From assembly GCF_000783395.1 (NCBI RefSeq), contig NZ_JSFK01000048.1, positions 1-42,607 on the forward strand: 42,607 nt of DNA. The letters run 5' to 3'. A program made the translations under genes and the position numbers. Shown in pieces: positions 1 to 8,055 of the stretch; position 1 is the first letter of the stretch, and each line of letters opens with the position of its first letter. Under the pieces are notes generated by a model that was not told where the DNA came from, did not search any database, and was given only the letters and a program-made list of their open reading frames with translations. Source of the DNA: Pseudomonas chlororaphis. Its GTDB lineage: Bacteria > Pseudomonadota > Gammaproteobacteria > Pseudomonadales > Pseudomonadaceae.

Positions 1-1058
1 CCCCCACCGCCATCCCCGTGCGAGTGATAGCGGTCAGCGAAAAAGACGTCCCCCGCTACACCAGCGGCATCGGCTCCGTACTCTCATTACACAGCGTCGT
101 AGTACGCCCCCAGATTGACGGCATCCTCACCAAAATCCTCGTCAAAGAAGGCCAACTCGTCAAAGCAGGCGACCTGCTGGCCACCATCGACGACCGCTCC
201 ATCCGCGCCAGCCTCGATCAGGCCCGCGCCCAACTGGGCGAAAGCCAGGCGCAACTGCAAGTCGCCCTGGTCAACCTCAAACGCTACAAACTGCTCACCG
301 TCGACGACGGCATCTCGAAACAGACCTACGACCAGCAACAAGCTCTGGTCAACCAACTCAAAGCCACCGCCCAAGGCAACCAGGCGTCGATTGATGCCGC
401 GCAGGTACAACTTTCCTACACGCAGATCCGCTCCCCGGTCACCGGCCGCGTCGGTATTCGTACAGTCGATGAAGGCAACTTCCTGCGCATGACCGACACC
501 GCCGGCCTGTTCACCGTCACCCAGATCGACCCGATCGCCGTCGAGTTCTCCTTGCCCCAGCAAATGCTGCCGACCCTGCAAGGCCTGATCAACGATCCAC
601 AGCGCGCCCAGGTCAAGGCCTACATCGGCGCCGACACCGATGGCGAAACCGGCAACCTGCTCGGCGAAGGTCACCTGACCCTGATCGACAACCAGATCAA
701 CGCCAACACCGGCACCATCCGCGCCAAAGCCGAATTCGACAACGCCAGCCAGAAGCTCTGGCCCGGCCTGCTGGTCACGGTAAAAATTCAGACAGCCCTC
801 GACAAAGATGCACTGGTCGTCCCGCCCACCGTCGTACAACGTGGCCTCGACCAACACTTCGTTTACCGAGTGAATGGCGACAAGGTCGAAGCCGTACAAG
901 TGCAGATGGTTTACCAAGGCAGCGGCCAGGACATCATCAAAGGCGTGAAGGCTGGTGACGTGCTGGTGACCGACGGCCAATCGCGGCTCAAGCCAGGCTC
1001 GACCGTGCAAGTCATGAGCGAGCCGGCGCAAGTGGTGCAAGCGGAGCCGAAACCATGA
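1..1058 (+). CDS. RND efflux periplasmic adaptor (membrane fusion protein), 5' end missing
   Basis: Periplasmic adaptor that links an inner-membrane RND pump to an outer-membrane channel. The reading frame is open to the left edge, so the signal or lipoprotein peptide lies outside the window; the GTG at 18 is not the true start. Visible are the split lipoyl/barrel-sandwich domain (VVVRPQIDGILTKILVKEGQ early, SPVTGRVGIRTVDEGNFL after the hairpin), an alpha-helical coiled-coil hairpin between them, then beta-barrel and membrane-proximal domains ending in LKPGSTVQV. This layout is that of the MdtA/AcrA (HlyD_D23) family. It overlaps the RND gene by ATGA, so the two are translationally coupled. 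The substrate cannot be read from the sequence. Confidence 0.93.
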   Translation, partial: PTAIPVRVIAVSEKDVPRYTSGIGSVLSLHSVVVRPQIDGILTKILVKEGQLVKAGDLLATIDDRSIRASLDQARAQLGESQAQLQVALVNLKRYKLLTVDDGISKQTYDQQQALVNQLKATAQGNQASIDAAQVQLSYTQIRSPVTGRVGIRTVDEGNFLRMTDTAGLFTVTQIDPIAVEFSLPQQMLPTLQGLINDPQRAQVKAYIGADTDGETGNLLGEGHLTLIDNQINANTGTIRAKAEFDNASQKLWPGLLVTVKIQTALDKDALVVPPTVVQRGLDQHFVYRVNGDKVEAVQVQMVYQGSGQDIIKGVKAGDVLVTDGQSRLKPGSTVQVMSEPAQVVQAEPKP

Positions 1059-4000
1059 AGGCGCACAAAGGCGTCTCCACGTGGTGCATCGATCACCCGG
1101 TCGCAACGATCCTGCTGACCATCGCTTTGGTGCTGGTCGGGTTGATTGCCTTCCCGCGCTTGCCAATCGCCCCACTGCCGGAAGCGGAATTTCCTACGAT
1201 TCAGGTTTCCGCGCAGTTGCCCGGCGCCAGCCCCGACACCATGGCCTCGTCCGTGGCCACGCCGCTGGAGGTGCAATTCAGCGCCATCCCCGGCATGACC
1301 CAGATGACGTCGAGCAGTGCGCTGGGCTCGAGCCTGTTGACCCTGCAATTCACCCTCGATAAAAGCATCGACACCGCCGCCCAGGAAGTCCAAGCGGCGA
1401 TCAACACTGCCGCCGGCAAACTGCCCAAGGACATGCCGACGCTGCCAACGTGGAAGAAGGTCAACCCGGCCGACAGCCCGGTACTGATCCTCAGTGTCAG
1501 CTCGACACAAATGCCCGGCACCGAACTCAGCGACCTGGTGGAAACCCTGCTCTCACGTCAGATCAGTCAGATCGACGGCGTAGGCCAAATCAACATCACC
1601 GGTCAGCAACGTCCGGCGATTCGCGTACAAGCCTCGGCAGACAAACTCGCGGCGATTGGCCTGACCCTCGCCGACATTCGTCTGGCGATCCAGCAGACCA
1701 GCCTCAACCTCGCCAAAGGCGCGCTGTACGGCGAATCGAGTATTTCCACGCTGTCGACCAACGACCAGTTGTTCCACCCCGAGGACTACAGCCAACTCAT
1801 CGTTTCCTACAAGGACGGTGCCCCGGTTCACCTGCGTGATGTCGCCAAAGTCGTCAATGGTTCGGAAGATGCCTACGTGCAAGCGTGGGCCGGTGATCAA
1901 CCCGGGGTGAACCTGGTGATCTCGCGTCAACCGGGCGCCAACATCGTTGAAACCGTCGACCGCATTCAAGCCGCCCTGCCCGGCCTCGAAGCGATGCTAC
2001 CGGCCTCGGTACAGGTGAAAACCCTGATCGACCGCACCCAGACCATTCGTGCCTCGCTGCATGAGGTCGAGATCACCCTGTTGATCGCGATCCTGCTGGT
2101 GGTCGCGGTGATGGCGCTGTTCCTGCGTCAGTTGTCGGCAACCCTGATTGTTTCGGCGGTACTCGGCGTGTCGTTGATCGCCAGTTTTGCCCTGATGTAC
2201 ATCCTCGGATTCAGCCTGAATAACCTGACATTGGTGGCGATCGTGGTGGCCGTGGGGTTTGTGGTCGACGATGCGATCGTGGTGGTGGAAAACATCCACC
2301 GCCATCTGGAGGCCGGTGACGATATGCGCGAAGCGGCGATCAAGGGCGCCGGCGAGATCGGCTTCACCGTGGTCTCGATCAGTTTCTCGCTGGTGGCGGC
2401 GTTTATTCCGCTGCTGTTCATGGGCGGTGTGGTCGGACGGTTGTTCAAGGAATTCGCCCTGACCGCAACCTCGACCATCATGATTTCCGTGGTGGTGTCG
2501 CTGACCCTCGCGCCAACACTGGCGGCGCTGTTCATGCGCAAACCGGTGCACCACGCCCACGCCAAACCGGGCTTCAGCGAACGCTTGCTCGGCTGGTACG
2601 AGAAAGGTTTGCGCCGCGCCCTCGCCCATCAGAAATTGATGATTGGCGTGTTCGGTCTGTCGCTGGCGCTGGCCATCGGCGGTTACATCTTTATCCCCAA
2701 AGGATTCTTCCCGGTGCAGGACACCGGTTTCGTCCTCGGCACCACCGAAGCCGCGGCGGATATTTCCTACGGCGACATGGTGAAAAAACACTTGGCCATG
2801 GCCGAAATCGTCGCCGCCGATCCGGCCGTGCAGGCGTTTTCCCACTCGGTCGGCGTGTCCGGCAGTAACCAGACCATCGCCAACGGCCGCTTCTGGATCG
2901 CCCTGAAAAAACGCGGTGACCGTGATGTTTCAGCCAGTCAGTTCATCGACCGCATCCGTCCGCAACTGATGAAAGTCCCCGGCATCGTTCTCTACTTGCG
3001 CGCCGGCCAGGACATCAACCTCAGCTCCGGCCCGAGCCGCGCGCAATACCAATACGTGCTGAAGAGCAACGACGGCGCGACCCTCGCGACATGGACGCAA
3101 CGCCTCACGGAAAAACTGCGCAGCAACCCGGCGTTCCGCGACATTTCCAACGACCTGCAACTGGGCGGCAGCATCACCCACATCAGCATCGACCGCAGCG
3201 CCGCCGCACGTTTCGGCCTGACCGCCAGTGATGTCGACGAGGCGCTGTACGACGCCTTCGGCCAACGCCAGATCAATGAATTCCAGACTCAGGTCAATCA
3301 GTACAACGTGATTCTGGAGCTGGACACCAAACAACGCGGCAAGGCCGAAAGCCTCAACTATTTCTATCTGCGCTCACCGCTGAGTGGCGAGATGGTGCCG
3401 CTGTCGGCGCTGGCCAAATTCGATGCGCCAACCATTGGCCCGTTGTCGATTGCCCATGACGGCATGTTCCCCGCCGCCAACCTGTCGTTCAACCTCGCGC
3501 CCGGCGTGGCGTTGGGTGATGCGGTGATTCTGCTCAATCAGGCCAAGGCCGAGATCGGCATGCCGACGGCGATCAGCGGCAATTTCCAGGGCGCAGCGCA
3601 GGCGTTCCAGAGTTCGCTGGCCAGTCAGCCGTGGCTGATTCTCGCGGCACTGGTGGCGGTGTACATCATTCTCGGTGTGCTTTATGAAAGCTTCGTACAT
3701 CCGCTGACGATCATTTCGACATTGCCAGCGGCGGGTTTGGGCGCGGTGATAATGCTGTGGATCTGCGGTCAGGACTTTTCGATCATGGCGTTGATCGGCC
3801 TGGTGTTGCTGATCGGTATCGTCAAGAAGAACGGCATCCTGATGATCGACTTCGCCCTCGAAGCGCAGCGCCACCGAGGCCTGTCGCCGCAGGATGCGAT
3901 TTTCGAAGCATGCATCACGCGGTTCCGGCCGATCATCATGACCACCCTCGCCGCCCTGCTTGGCGCGCTGCCGCTGATGCTCGGTTACGGCACCGGCGCC

Positions 4001-4156
4001 GAACTGCGCCAACCGTTGGGCATCGCGGTGGTGGGCGGTTTGCTGGTCAGCCAGATGCTGACGTTGTTTACCACTCCAGTCATATACTTGTGGCTTGAGC
4101 GGCTGTTCCACCGGCCCAAACCGATGCCCTCACCGGCATTGGCGACCACAGACTGA
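1055..4156 (+). CDS. RND multidrug efflux transporter, inner-membrane subunit
   Basis: Proton-driven inner-membrane exporter of the HAE1/AcrB-MdtBC family. It is 1033 residues, the usual length, with an N-terminal TM1, a large periplasmic porter domain, a TM block around residues 330-480, a second periplasmic domain, and a C-terminal TM block. The adjacent acidic pair of TM4 is at D405-D406 (VGFVVDDAIVVVENI), matching the AcrB proton-relay aspartates. Motifs such as FTLDKSIDTAAQEVQAAIN and the C-terminal GIVKKNGILMIDFA are family signatures. The start overlaps the adaptor stop by 4 bp. A single RND gene with no outer-membrane factor downstream means the channel is encoded upstream of the window or elsewhere. 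The two-component genes directly downstream suggest inducible control of the pump. Confidence 0.95.
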   Translation: MKAHKGVSTWCIDHPVATILLTIALVLVGLIAFPRLPIAPLPEAEFPTIQVSAQLPGASPDTMASSVATPLEVQFSAIPGMTQMTSSSALGSSLLTLQFTLDKSIDTAAQEVQAAINTAAGKLPKDMPTLPTWKKVNPADSPVLILSVSSTQMPGTELSDLVETLLSRQISQIDGVGQINITGQQRPAIRVQASADKLAAIGLTLADIRLAIQQTSLNLAKGALYGESSISTLSTNDQLFHPEDYSQLIVSYKDGAPVHLRDVAKVVNGSEDAYVQAWAGDQPGVNLVISRQPGANIVETVDRIQAALPGLEAMLPASVQVKTLIDRTQTIRASLHEVEITLLIAILLVVAVMALFLRQLSATLIVSAVLGVSLIASFALMYILGFSLNNLTLVAIVVAVGFVVDDAIVVVENIHRHLEAGDDMREAAIKGAGEIGFTVVSISFSLVAAFIPLLFMGGVVGRLFKEFALTATSTIMISVVVSLTLAPTLAALFMRKPVHHAHAKPGFSERLLGWYEKGLRRALAHQKLMIGVFGLSLALAIGGYIFIPKGFFPVQDTGFVLGTTEAAADISYGDMVKKHLAMAEIVAADPAVQAFSHSVGVSGSNQTIANGRFWIALKKRGDRDVSASQFIDRIRPQLMKVPGIVLYLRAGQDINLSSGPSRAQYQYVLKSNDGATLATWTQRLTEKLRSNPAFRDISNDLQLGGSITHISIDRSAAARFGLTASDVDEALYDAFGQRQINEFQTQVNQYNVILELDTKQRGKAESLNYFYLRSPLSGEMVPLSALAKFDAPTIGPLSIAHDGMFPAANLSFNLAPGVALGDAVILLNQAKAEIGMPTAISGNFQGAAQAFQSSLASQPWLILAALVAVYIILGVLYESFVHPLTIISTLPAAGLGAVIMLWICGQDFSIMALIGLVLLIGIVKKNGILMIDFALEAQRHRGLSPQDAIFEACITRFRPIIMTTLAALLGALPLMLGYGTGAELRQPLGIAVVGGLLVSQMLTLFTTPVIYLWLERLFHRPKPMPSPALATTD

Positions 4157-4165
4157 GGCAGGGTC

Positions 4166-4843
4166 ATGCGCGTTCTGATTATCGAAGACGAGGAAAAAAC
4201 CGCGGACTATCTGCACCGCGGTCTGACGGAACAGGGTTACACCGTGGATCTGGCCCGCGACGGCGTCGAGGGGCTGCATCTGGCGCTGGAAAGCGACTAC
4301 GCGGTGATCGTCCTCGACGTCATGTTGCCGGGCCTCGATGGCTTCGGCGTTTTGCGCGCGTTGCGTGCGCGCAAGCAGACCCCAGTGATCATGCTCACCG
4401 CCCGCGAGCGCGTCGAAGACCGCATCAAAGGCCTGCGCGACGGCGCCGACGATTACCTCGGCAAACCGTTTTCCTTCCTTGAACTGGTCGCGCGCCTGCA
4501 AGCGCTGACCCGGCGCAGCGGCGGCCACGAACCGGTGCAAGTGAGCATCGCCGACCTGTGGATAGATCTGATCAGCCGCAAGGCGACCCGCGCCGGCACG
4601 CGCCTGGACCTGACCGCCAAAGAGTTCTCGCTGCTCAGCGTTCTCGCCCGCCGCCAAGGTGAAATCCTTTCGAAAACCGCCATCGCCGAGATGGTCTGGG
4701 ACATCAATTTCGACAGCGATGCCAACGTCGTCGAAGTCGCGATCAAACGTCTGCGCGCCAAGCTCGACGGGCCGTTCGACGAGAAACTGCTGCACACCAT
4801 TCGCGGCATGGGTTATGTGCTGGAGAGCCGTGGTGTCCAGTAA
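4166..4843 (+). CDS. OmpR/PhoB-family response regulator
   Basis: Two-component DNA-binding regulator of 225 aa. The receiver domain (residues 1-115) has the acidic pocket IIEDEEK near residues 5-11, phospho-acceptor D51 in VLDVMLPGLDGF, a Thr at 78 in MLTAR, and the conserved lysine K100 in GKPF. A winged-helix effector domain follows, with LTAKEFSLLSVLARRQGE and the C-terminal LHTIRGMGYVLE. Sequence style is that of the heavy-metal/copper CopR-CzcR-IrlR subgroup, but this does not prove the inducer. It begins 10 bp after the RND stop and overlaps the kinase gene, so it belongs to the efflux operon and probably autoregulates it. Confidence 0.94.
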   Translation: MRVLIIEDEEKTADYLHRGLTEQGYTVDLARDGVEGLHLALESDYAVIVLDVMLPGLDGFGVLRALRARKQTPVIMLTARERVEDRIKGLRDGADDYLGKPFSFLELVARLQALTRRSGGHEPVQVSIADLWIDLISRKATRAGTRLDLTAKEFSLLSVLARRQGEILSKTAIAEMVWDINFDSDANVVEVAIKRLRAKLDGPFDEKLLHTIRGMGYVLESRGVQ

Positions 4844-6197
4844 TTCGATTGCCCTGCGCCTGAGCGGGATGTTCACGCTGGTGGCGCTGCTGGTGTTTCT
4901 GTTGATCGGCGGCGCGTTGTATCAGCAGGTCGACAAAGGCCTGGGATTGCTCCCGGAAGCCGAGCTGGATGCGCGCTACAGCGTGCTTGAGTCGGCGCTC
5001 AATCGCTTCGGTACGCCGGAGCATTGGGTGAAGATCAACGCCAAGTTGAAGCTGCTCGGCGAAGAGGACAAACGCATTCGTTTCTGGGTGGTGAGTGGCG
5101 ATCCGGGTTACGAGTATGGTCAGCCCGATGCGGCGATTCGCGCGTTCGCCCAAGGGCCGTTGGGCATGCATGACCTGCAATTGCCCGCGCATCCTTATCC
5201 GCTGAAAGTGCTGTTGACCGAGCTGCCGGCCAAGGATCAGCGCCCGCCGCTGCGGTTCATGATCGGCATTGATACCGAGACGTTTCATGAAACTCAACAC
5301 AACCTGTTGATCGCGCTGATCGGGCTGGCAATTGTCGGTGTGCTGATGGCCTCGGCACTGGGTTATTGGGTGGCGCGGATTGGTCTCAAACCGCTGATCA
5401 AACTGTCCCACGAGGCTCAACGACTGGCGCCCCCCCTTCGCGCCGGACGCTTGCGTTTGTCGCCGTTGCCACCGGAGCTGGAGCAGTTTGTCGACTCGTT
5501 CAACTCGACGCTGGAACGGGTCGAGCAGGCCTACTCGCGACTGGAATCGTTCAATGCCGACGTCGCCCATGAACTGCGTTCGCCGCTGACCAATCTGATT
5601 GGCCAGACGCAAGTGGCGCTGACCCGCGGACGCTCTGCCGAACACTACTTCGAAGTGTTGCAATCCAATCTCGAAGAGCTGGAACGGCTGCGTTCGATCA
5701 TCAATGACATGCTGTTTCTGGCCAGTGCCGATCAGGGCAACAAGGCGACCAAACTGACCTCGACGTCGCTGGCAGATGAGGTGGCGACGACGCTGGAGTA
5801 TCTGGATTTCATCCTTGAAGATGCGCAGGTTGAAGTGCAGGTCAGCGGTGATGCACTGGTGCAGATCGAGGTCGCGCATTTGCGCCGGGCGTTGATCAAT
5901 CTGTTGAGCAACGCGGTGCAGCACACCGGGGCGGGGCAGGTGATCGAGGTGCGGATTGAGGTGGAAGAGCATCAGGTGAGTATTGGTGTGGCCAACCCGG
6001 GATCGCCGATTGCCAGTGAGCATTTGCCGCGGTTGTTCGAGCGCTTTTATCGGGTCGATGCGTCGCGCAGTAACAGCGGTAATAACCATGGCTTGGGGTT
6101 GGCGATCGTCAAGGCGATTGCGCTGATGCATGGTGGAGATGTGTTTGTGCGCAGTGATCGCGGGATGAATACCTTCGGGATTCATTTACCGGTCTGA
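4833..6197 (+). CDS. Sensor histidine kinase (heavy-metal sensor type)
   Basis: Membrane histidine kinase that phosphorylates the preceding regulator. I place the start at the GTG at 4833, which overlaps the regulator stop by 11 bp and is followed directly by the first membrane helix (FTLVALLVFLLIGGALY); this gives 454 aa. There is a periplasmic sensor loop of about 130 residues, a second helix (LIALIGLAIVGVLMASALGY), a HAMP segment, and a dimerisation domain with phospho-acceptor H246 in DVAHELRSPLTN. The catalytic domain has an N-box (RRALINLLSNAVQHT) and a G-box (GLGLAIVKAIALMHGG). This layout matches the CusS/IrlS/CopS family. The signal sensed is not deducible. Confidence 0.93.
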   Translation: MSSNSIALRLSGMFTLVALLVFLLIGGALYQQVDKGLGLLPEAELDARYSVLESALNRFGTPEHWVKINAKLKLLGEEDKRIRFWVVSGDPGYEYGQPDAAIRAFAQGPLGMHDLQLPAHPYPLKVLLTELPAKDQRPPLRFMIGIDTETFHETQHNLLIALIGLAIVGVLMASALGYWVARIGLKPLIKLSHEAQRLAPPLRAGRLRLSPLPPELEQFVDSFNSTLERVEQAYSRLESFNADVAHELRSPLTNLIGQTQVALTRGRSAEHYFEVLQSNLEELERLRSIINDMLFLASADQGNKATKLTSTSLADEVATTLEYLDFILEDAQVEVQVSGDALVQIEVAHLRRALINLLSNAVQHTGAGQVIEVRIEVEEHQVSIGVANPGSPIASEHLPRLFERFYRVDASRSNSGNNHGLGLAIVKAIALMHGGDVFVRSDRGMNTFGIHLPV

Positions 6198-6384
6198 AAA
6201 GCCCCTCACCCTAACCCTCTCCCGGAGGGAGAGGGGACTGATTGGGGGATGCTGCAAATATGCACCGACCTGATCTTGATTCACCGAATCCATAATCGAC
6301 TCGATCTTTCAGGTCGATGTACAACGCCAGACACCTCGGTCAGCTCCCTCTCCCTCCGGGAGAGGGTTGGGGTGAGGGGCTTTT
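6197..6384. repeat. Inverted-repeat element, two 39-bp arms
   Basis: Arms at 6197-6235 and 6346-6384 are reverse complements with one mismatch in 39 bp. They enclose about 110 bp of non-coding sequence. Each arm itself contains the small palindrome CCCTCTCCCGGAGGGAGAGGG, so each can fold alone, and the whole can form a long cruciform or hairpin. The left arm starts at the kinase stop codon, so the element may serve as the operon terminator. It resembles the dispersed intergenic repeats of Pseudomonas genomes; that resemblance is from memory. Confidence 0.85.
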
Positions 6385-6422
6385 GACTGACATCGAAATA
6401 TCGAGTCGAACTCAGGTGATGC

Positions 6423-6466
6423 CGCGCGCGTAAAACTTGGGCCTTAGCGCGCGGTATTTGGGGTTG
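6423..6466. other. Candidate prophage end with transposase-binding-like direct repeats
   Basis: Two similar units, CGCGCGCGTAAAACTTGGG (6423-6441) and AGCGCGCGGTATTTGGGG (from 6447), share GCGCGCG, a TA and TTGGG. They stand just inside a TG dinucleotide at 6420-6421. Mu-type prophages end in TG...CA with subterminal repeated transposase sites, so this is a plausible right end. The stretch 6385-6533 holds no gene. The assignment is an inference; the opposite end is not available for comparison. Confidence 0.35.
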
Positions 6467-6505
6467 GGGTCTTTTGCACTGGGTGCAATGGAATTGCAGG
6501 ATGGT

Positions 6506-6526
6506 AGCGGGAACTGGGTTCCCGCT
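6506..6526. terminator. Hairpin downstream of the methyltransferase gene
   Basis: Perfect 9-bp stem AGCGGGAAC / GTTCCCGCT with a 3-base loop. It lies 8 bp past the methyltransferase stop on the minus strand. There is no clear T-run after it, so it is either an imperfect rho-independent terminator or an RNA-stabilising hairpin for the last late transcript. Confidence 0.55.
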
Positions 6527-6533
6527 GGTGGGG

Positions 6534-7385
6534 TTAGTTGGCTTTTATTAGTTTTTCGGCGATCCATTGGGCGATTTGCGGGACGACGGCGTTTCCGGCA
6601 GCGAAAGCCTCTGCAAGGTTGGACGCATCCAGTCCGAGGCAAAGCCCATCATGTTCAGACGTTCGCTGCCGCTCAGCCATCTGATGCCATCCGTTCGGGT
6701 GAGCGACGAAAGTGGTACAGCCCATAGCGATTTGGGAGCCGGCTTTGTTTGCCAATAGAGTATTGGCAGCCCATGCATCCGCGGGGCGTGGCCATTGCTG
6801 CGACTGAGACGCTGGAGGTATTGCTTCCACTGGCGCGGCGTCAGCCAGCAGCTCGATGGGGGGCATTCGTTGATGACCTGCGACCAGGAATATTCGACGA
6901 CGTTGTTGGGGGACTCCGAAATATTGAGCATTAAGCACTCGCCAGCATCCCACATACCCGCTGTCCGCAAGGGCCCGGATGACTGTTTCAAAGTCTTGGC
7001 TATCGTTGATAGCGAGCAGGTTAACGACATTCTCAAGCACCACCCAGCGAGGTTGTGTCTCTTGGAGGATGCGTATGACTTCCCAAAATAAACCGCTGCG
7101 TTCGCCGCGTAGGCCTCGGGTGGTTTGGTTGCCGGGGCGGCTGCCGGCGATGCTGATGTCTTGGCAGGGAAAGCCTGCGGTGATGACGTCGACGGTTTGG
7201 AGGTTGTGGGCGCCGCAGTGGCGGACGTCTTCGTGCTGGGTGGCGTGTGGAAATCGGTCGGCAAGGACAGCCCGGTTGGTGGGGTTGAGTTCCACTTGCC
7301 AGGCGGTGCGGTAGCCTGCGTTTTCGAATCCTGCATCAAATCCTCCTATGCCTGCGAACAGGCTTCCGATGGTGGGCTGGGGCAT
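6534..7385 (-). CDS. DNA cytosine-5 methyltransferase (Dcm-like), phage-borne
   Basis: Transfers methyl from S-adenosylmethionine to C5 of cytosine in DNA, most likely to protect phage DNA from host restriction. It has 283 aa. Motif I is FAGIGGFDAGF (10-20), motif IV GFPCQDIS with catalytic C74, motif VI ENV (118-120), motif VIII PQQRRRIFLV (159-168), motif X GNAVVPQ (264-270). The expected motif IX (R-x-L...E...GF) is not seen in this frame before motif X, although a good match exists in an overlapping frame of the same strand. It overlaps the com-like gene by 40 bp, and its start codon lies in a hairpin, which suggests translational activation by Com. It occupies the position of mom in Mu. 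No partner endonuclease is seen, so it is an orphan enzyme. Confidence 0.92.
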   Translation of the reverse strand: MPQPTIGSLFAGIGGFDAGFENAGYRTAWQVELNPTNRAVLADRFPHATQHEDVRHCGAHNLQTVDVITAGFPCQDISIAGSRPGNQTTRGLRGERSGLFWEVIRILQETQPRWVVLENVVNLLAINDSQDFETVIRALADSGYVGCWRVLNAQYFGVPQQRRRIFLVAGHQRMPPIELLADAAPVEAIPPASQSQQWPRPADAWAANTLLANKAGSQIAMGCTTFVAHPNGWHQMAERQRTSEHDGLCLGLDASNLAEAFAAGNAVVPQIAQWIAEKLIKAN

Positions 7386-7546
7386 GTCTGCGCTCGTGTG
7401 GGCAGATGCTCAGGGCATTCGGATAGGAGGCTCGGGGCCTTCAGGTGGTTGAGTGTCCGGCAGCGCGGGCACTTGATTTGTAGGTCGGTGAAGCCTCGCG
7501 CGCTGGCGAGTTTGCGGTGGCATTGGCCACAGCGGATGTCTTGCAT
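7346..7546 (-). CDS. com: Com-like zinc-finger translational regulator
   Basis: Small protein (66 aa from the ATG at 7546) with a Cys4 zinc finger: C6-G-Q-C9 and C26-P-R-C29, in the pattern IRCGQCHRKL...IKCPRC. This is the signature of phage Mu Com, an RNA-binding protein that opens a hairpin over the mom start codon. The ATG lies 3 bp after the stop of the fibre assembly gene, and the 3' end overlaps the methyltransferase start by 40 bp. The order com then modification gene matches Mu, with a cytosine methyltransferase in place of mom. The tail after residue 37 is low-complexity and may not fold. Confidence 0.85.
   Translation of the reverse strand: MQDIRCGQCHRKLASARGFTDLQIKCPRCRTLNHLKAPSLLSECPEHLPTRAQTCPSPPSEACSQA
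7382..7409 (-). promoter_or_regulatory. Start-codon-sequestering hairpin for the methyltransferase mRNA
   Basis: In the minus-strand transcript GCATCTGC (7409-7402) can pair with GCAG-AC-ATGC (7391-7382), an 8-bp stem with a 2-nt bulge and 10-nt loop. The ATG of the methyltransferase (7385-7383) is inside the stem, and there is no strong Shine-Dalgarno upstream. In Mu a comparable stem-loop blocks mom translation until Com binds. The functional claim is an inference from this geometry and from the com-like gene that overlaps it. Confidence 0.5.
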
Positions 7547-7548
7547 GG

Positions 7549-8055
7549 TTAGGTTCCTGGGGCTGTGGGCCAGCCTTGGTCGAGCATGTCTGGGGTGTAG
7601 GTGTCTGTGGCCAATCTGGCCAGTAGTTGGCACTCGCGGTCGAAGCAGGATTGGACGTGGGTGCGCACTTGAGTGACTAGGTCGATCAATTGGGTGGCGG
7701 TGAGTTCGATGGGGCCGGTCGCTGTTTTCCAGGTGCAGACGTAGGCTGGGTTGATCACGGCTGACAACGCGGCGGCGGTGATTGCCGCTTGGCTGTCGCG
7801 GCTGGTTTCAATCTTCAGTTCGTTGAAGAGGATGCCCGCGGTTTCGTGCTTGAACCGCTTTGCCGCGATTTTGGCTTGGTGATTAATGGGGGCTGCGGGC
7901 CTCTCAAAGAACACGCCATCTGCCCATTGCATGCCTGACTCGGTGTTGCCGGGGCACGGCACCCAGACGAGTGATGCGTGGAACCGGCCTTGAGGGTCGA
8001 TGTGGGTCACTTCGGCGACGGTGTTATTTTCGATGCGTGCCCATGTGTTCACCAT
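7549..8055 (-). CDS. Tail fibre assembly-type protein (DUF4376-like)
   Basis: A 168-aa protein directly downstream of the tail fibre gene and overlapping it by 7 bp. It starts MVNTWARIENNTVAEVTHID, an N-terminal layout common in small fibre-associated proteins. The C-terminal half (residues 65-160: IAAKRFKHETAGILF...LIDLVTQVRTHVQSCF) looks like the DUF4376 helical domain found in tail fibre assembly proteins. The probable role is folding or attachment of the distal fibre; this is based on family and position, with no catalytic motif visible. Confidence 0.7.
   Translation of the reverse strand: MVNTWARIENNTVAEVTHIDPQGRFHASLVWVPCPGNTESGMQWADGVFFERPAAPINHQAKIAAKRFKHETAGILFNELKIETSRDSQAAITAAALSAVINPAYVCTWKTATGPIELTATQLIDLVTQVRTHVQSCFDRECQLLARLATDTYTPDMLDQGWPTAPGT

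Noticed and set aside
87..1175. Long minus-strand frame opposite the adaptor gene
   Set aside because: Antisense shadow of a well-supported GC-rich gene.
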